Positions 61,414 to 64,000 of a DNA stretch of 64,000 nucleotides are shown here, in pieces. The stretch spans positions 3,197 to 67,196 of the forward strand of contig NZ_DATBTY010000067.1 of NCBI RefSeq assembly GCF_036516575.1, read 5' to 3'. The translations under genes were made by a program, and so were the position numbers. Within the stretch, counting starts at the first letter, position 1. Each line of letters begins with the position of its first letter. Under the pieces are notes generated by a model. That model saw only the letters and a list, made by a program, of their open reading frames with translations, was not told the origin of the DNA and did no database searches. This DNA comes from Cerasibacillus sp036516575 (lineage in GTDB: Bacteria > Bacillota > Bacilli > Bacillales > Amphibacillaceae).

Positions 61414-62280
61414 TTATAATTCTTTATAATATATACATTGATTGGCGTAAACGTAAATATAACTACCTCGTACAAACACGCGTCCTTTAATCTGTTTCCC
61501 CTTCTCATCAACTAGTTTTATTTTTCCTTTTAATTTGAAAGTCTTTCCTTTTAATTGGAAATACTTCAATATTCGATTATCAACTGTTCCGATGATGCCT
61601 ATTTTATCAATAGTAAATTGAGATAGTTCATGTTGTCCTTGAACACTGAGTATGTTAAATGTCTTGTTTTCTTTTATGTGAACGAGACGATAATCCAAAT
61701 CGTAATAATAAAAATAACACTCGTTTGAATTAATCAGATGGAAGGCATCGCAATCAATCATACTATGTTCAGTGACACTCCACACCTTTTCACCTGATAT
61801 TGAGTACGCAACAAAACCATCTTTTCCCATTGGATCATCCCAACCAAAATTGCCAAAAATGCCTTCATCAAAATAGCTAACCCATATCGTATCTATTTCA
61901 TCAATTTGTACTTGAGCAATGCCATCTCCAAGTGTAAACGCATCGATAAGCTGCCCATTCGGATTATATCTCCGGGCATTACGTTCAATTTTATTCCCTT
62001 CTTTTTGACAACGTCCTTGCACAATAAGCAGTGTACCATCAGTAAACAAGTCTACTTCTGTAGGTATTAATGGAACATGCTTAAGTTTGATGGATGTCAA
62101 GCCTTCCTTGTTAATCATCCTAACCATCCAATCATGTCTTGGAACTGGTCTTTCAAAAAAATCAACTTCATGCATGTCTGTTTCAAGTAACAATAGTGTT
62201 CCATCTCTAGAAATTTGCCCATCGACAAAGTTTAAATCTGAATGATAGTCTAATATTTTTTTCATAATTAGTTTGTCCAA
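61414..62280 (-). CDS. Hypothetical protein, beta-propeller-like
   Basis: 288 residues, no signal peptide or membrane helix. Repeated short patterns such as FVDGQISRDGTLLLLETD, VDLFTDGTLLIVQG, VQIDEIDTIWVSYFDEGIFG and FTIDKIGIIGTVDNRIL resemble blades of a beta-propeller. Family not recognised. It abuts the nucleotidyltransferase gene, so both are likely one transcript. Role unknown. Confidence 0.65.
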   Translation of the reverse strand: MDKLIMKKILDYHSDLNFVDGQISRDGTLLLLETDMHEVDFFERPVPRHDWMVRMINKEGLTSIKLKHVPLIPTEVDLFTDGTLLIVQGRCQKEGNKIERNARRYNPNGQLIDAFTLGDGIAQVQIDEIDTIWVSYFDEGIFGNFGWDDPMGKDGFVAYSISGEKVWSVTEHSMIDCDAFHLINSNECYFYYYDLDYRLVHIKENKTFNILSVQGQHELSQFTIDKIGIIGTVDNRILKYFQLKGKTFKLKGKIKLVDEKGKQIKGRVFVRGSYIYVYANQCIYYKEL

Positions 62281-63033
62281 CTACTCACCCTCTATCTCTT
62301 TACTATTATTATTTAGTAGTTCATCTTTTCCTACATTAAATCCTGCAAATAATCTGCCTCCAAAGGGCTCAAGAACCATATCTACTAATTGAATAATATG
62401 CTGTTTATTTTCTGTCTTAAAAAATTCATCAAAAGAAATAAAGAAATGATGTGCAAGTTCTTTATCATAATCTTCCAATGTACGTACCAGCCACTTAGAC
62501 GTACCAACCCATTTACGATTGGTCCGCAATACAAATTCACTGATAGACTCAAGTAAATGACTGGCAATAACAATTTCTACTTCACGTTGAGATGATCCGA
62601 TAAAATCATATAATAAATCGGTGATCATGTATCTTTTCATCATGATTGTTTTGTTACTCCATCGTTTTGGTCCATTTTTCAAAAGATCATTCGCTTCTCT
62701 CTTAATCTTTTTAATAAAATCATGGTTTTTTAAAACAATACCTTCCGAAATCATTTTTGCCAATGATGGTCGAGCCCGTTCGTAATCACTTTTAAAAAAA
62801 CGTTGATATGATATAAAATTATTTACAAAAACTTCAATCGGCCAGCCAAACTCTATGAATGATTCTCGATAAGATGATTGTACATAATCATCAAAAACAA
62901 CAATATCTAAATCGGATGTTGATGTCACTTCATTCCGAACGACACTACCAGCTAACAACGCACAATCACAATTAGGAAAGTACTTCTCAATAAACTGCTG
63001 GGCTGCGTCAATTGGTTTCATTCTTGATTCCAC
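62281..63033 (-). CDS. Nucleotidyltransferase-domain protein
   Basis: 250 residues from GTG 63033 (ATG at 63021 is an alternative). CALLAGSVVRNEVTSTSDLDIVVFDD has the GS...DxD signature of the Pol-beta superfamily (MNT type), and IEVFVNNFISYQRFF would hold the third acid. The C-terminal half is helical. Such enzymes adenylylate antibiotics or proteins; no toxin or antitoxin partner is seen. Neighbour downstream is the propeller-like gene. Confidence 0.78.
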   Translation of the reverse strand: MESRMKPIDAAQQFIEKYFPNCDCALLAGSVVRNEVTSTSDLDIVVFDDYVQSSYRESFIEFGWPIEVFVNNFISYQRFFKSDYERARPSLAKMISEGIVLKNHDFIKKIKREANDLLKNGPKRWSNKTIMMKRYMITDLLYDFIGSSQREVEIVIASHLLESISEFVLRTNRKWVGTSKWLVRTLEDYDKELAHHFFISFDEFFKTENKQHIIQLVDMVLEPFGGRLFAGFNVGKDELLNNNSKEIEGE

Positions 63034-63088
63034 TATTGTATTTTCCCCTTCCTACTTCCTTTTCTTTCCATTATTATATATGATAGCG

Positions 63089-63125
63089 TAAAAAAAGCAG
63101 CCATTCTACAAAATATGGCTGCTTT
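63089..63125 (-). terminator. Terminator of the GNAT gene
   Basis: AAAGCAGCCAT (63094-63104) pairs with ATGGCTGCTTT (63115-63125), and seven T follow on the minus strand. Confidence 0.85.
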
Positions 63126-63134
63126 ATGACCATT

Positions 63135-63674
63135 CTAGGCTGGGGCTACTTCCATCATATCGGTCTGGATAAACAGGTCTTTCGGAATTTCATACAAATC
63201 ATAGAGATAACCTTGTTGATTAAGTTGATTAAATAGGATCGGTCTTATTTCATTCGCTTTTATAGTATATGGTAGTTTTTCCGCCGCTTTTCTAGAACGA
63301 ATATTTTCACAGCGAATACGCATAAACACTGTTTTTATATTGTAATCATAAAACAATTCCCGTAGAAAAGCTTGTTTAGCTAAAAAATTATAACCTTGCC
63401 CATGATATGGCTTCCCTAACCATGTGCCTAGGAACCCATTTTGATTATAAATATCGAATAAATTAATCGTGCCTATCGGATTTTTAAATTCATCGAGAAT
63501 GACTCGTGAAATGAGTATTCCGTTCATTTCATCCTTTATGACTTGATCATTAAGTGCTACAAACTCCTCAAATGTCGTAGCTTTTTGTCTAACGAAAGGA
63601 AAGACATCGGGGTGCATCATCAATTCAAACAAAATACGTAACTCGCGCTCAGATAAGTTACGCGTTGTTAACAT
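63135..63674 (-). CDS. GNAT-family N-acetyltransferase with regulated leader
   Basis: 179 residues from ATG 63674 (MLTTRNLSERELRILFELMMHPDVFPFVRQ), 8 bases after GGAGG. FLGTWLGKPYHGQGYNFLAKQAFLREL carries the acetyl-CoA loop and FMRIRCENIRSRKAAEKLPY the C-terminal signature. In frame upstream a second start is possible: TTG at 63767-63769 after AGGAGG, adding 32 residues. GGATGAGTC near that site and GACTCATCC near the ATG are complementary. A terminator/antiterminator pair lies further upstream. Substrate unknown. Confidence 0.8.
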   Translation of the reverse strand: MLTTRNLSERELRILFELMMHPDVFPFVRQKATTFEEFVALNDQVIKDEMNGILISRVILDEFKNPIGTINLFDIYNQNGFLGTWLGKPYHGQGYNFLAKQAFLRELFYDYNIKTVFMRIRCENIRSRKAAEKLPYTIKANEIRPILFNQLNQQGYLYDLYEIPKDLFIQTDMMEVAPA

Positions 63675-63794
63675 GGTCTCCACCTCCAAGGATGAGTCAT
63701 TTAATTTTTCTAATGGCATAAACAATAGAAACCGAAAATTCTGCCCTTCATCTTCAAATAAATTAGTCAAGGACTCATCCCTCCTTTCGTTAAT

Positions 63795-63877
63795 AGAAAA
63801 AACCACACCTTCAACGAATGAAGATATGGTTTTGAATACAAGTAACCGACAAACATACTAAATGCTTCATTCGTTGA
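63795..63877 (-). promoter_or_regulatory. Terminator/antiterminator pair in the GNAT leader
   Basis: On the minus strand a 13-pair stem with two G-T pairs (63831-63819 with 63813-63801) is followed by a T run, just before the ribosome binding site. The 5' arm and loop can instead pair perfectly over 13 bases with TCAACGAATGAAG at 63877-63865 upstream (antiterminator). A 28-codon frame from ATG (63893) ends exactly inside the terminator loop. Trigger unknown. Confidence 0.65.
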
Positions 63878-64000
63878 GCTTTAGCACTGTATGACATAGA
63901 TTATAAAATCCAGCTACATTAGAAACGACCTTCACTCGAACGCTTCTGTTAACCCATTGGCGTCTCTAGACATTTCTGGGTAGTAGCATCACTTCGTACA

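Noticed and set aside
1..64000. Prophage, insertion sequences, tRNA or rRNA genes
   Set aside because: No transposase, integrase, phage structural gene, terminal inverted repeats with target duplications, or RNA gene sequence was recognised.

Overview
The window looks like chromosomal DNA of a low-GC Gram-positive bacterium of the family Bacillaceae, most likely one of the salt-tolerant lineages near Oceanobacillus, Virgibacillus and Lentibacillus (inferred from gene content and ribosome binding sites, not from a marker gene). Supporting signs are AT-rich DNA, strong AGGAGG-type ribosome binding sites, frequent GTG and TTG starts, a complete liaIHFSR set, YugN, YkoN/YkoQ and PsiE-like proteins, and a type I-C CRISPR system like that of Bacillus halodurans. 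No rRNA or tRNA gene was seen.

Layout. 0-8.5 kb: a BglG-type antiterminator and a PTS IIA protein behind an RNA antiterminator/terminator switch, small enzymes, a PutP proline symporter, and a divergent flavin/iron-sulfur amine dehydrogenase set. 8.7-19 kb: a 53-bp tandem repeat, the ykoN/ykoP/ykoQ-like group, a second FtsH-type protease, remnants of two dead genes, a CPBP protease and a TetR-controlled ABC exporter. 19-22.6 kb: the Lia cell-envelope stress operon. 22.8-32.3 kb: a CRISPR array (20 repeats) and cas3-cas5-cas8c-cas7-cas4-cas1-cas2. 32.6-41 kb: a transporter, a two-component system with its ABC transporter, PsiE, a TipAS-type MerR regulator and a 14-copy 52-bp repeat array. 41-52.8 kb: nicotinamide nucleotide repair, then a metal, nitric-oxide and low-oxygen block (P-type ATPase, metallochaperone, ScdA, DUF2249, radical SAM) with two Crp/Fnr regulators. 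52.8-64 kb: an ABC-F antibiotic resistance protein, a Tat-exported GMC dehydrogenase, a HemAT oxygen sensor and acetyltransferases.

Most notable observation. Between cas3 and cas5, on the strand opposite the cas genes, lies a short transcription unit with a shortened CRISPR-repeat-like element followed by a spacer-like stretch and an intrinsic terminator. The first 16 spacer-like bases match the upstream region of cas5 at 15 of 16 positions. The one mismatch is at position 6, and the match sits directly after a 5'-TTC PAM. This is what a crRNA-like RNA that steers Cascade to repress its own cas promoter would look like.

Other regulatory finds. A leader peptide MQSMRLRFPSLNK, nearly the macrolide-stalling ErmD leader, precedes the ABC-F gene together with terminator hairpins. 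An antiterminator/terminator pair precedes a GNAT gene at the right edge. Crp/Fnr-type boxes of two distinct classes sit about 60-68 bp before start codons, and their two classes fit the recognition helices of the two Crp/Fnr paralogues encoded here.
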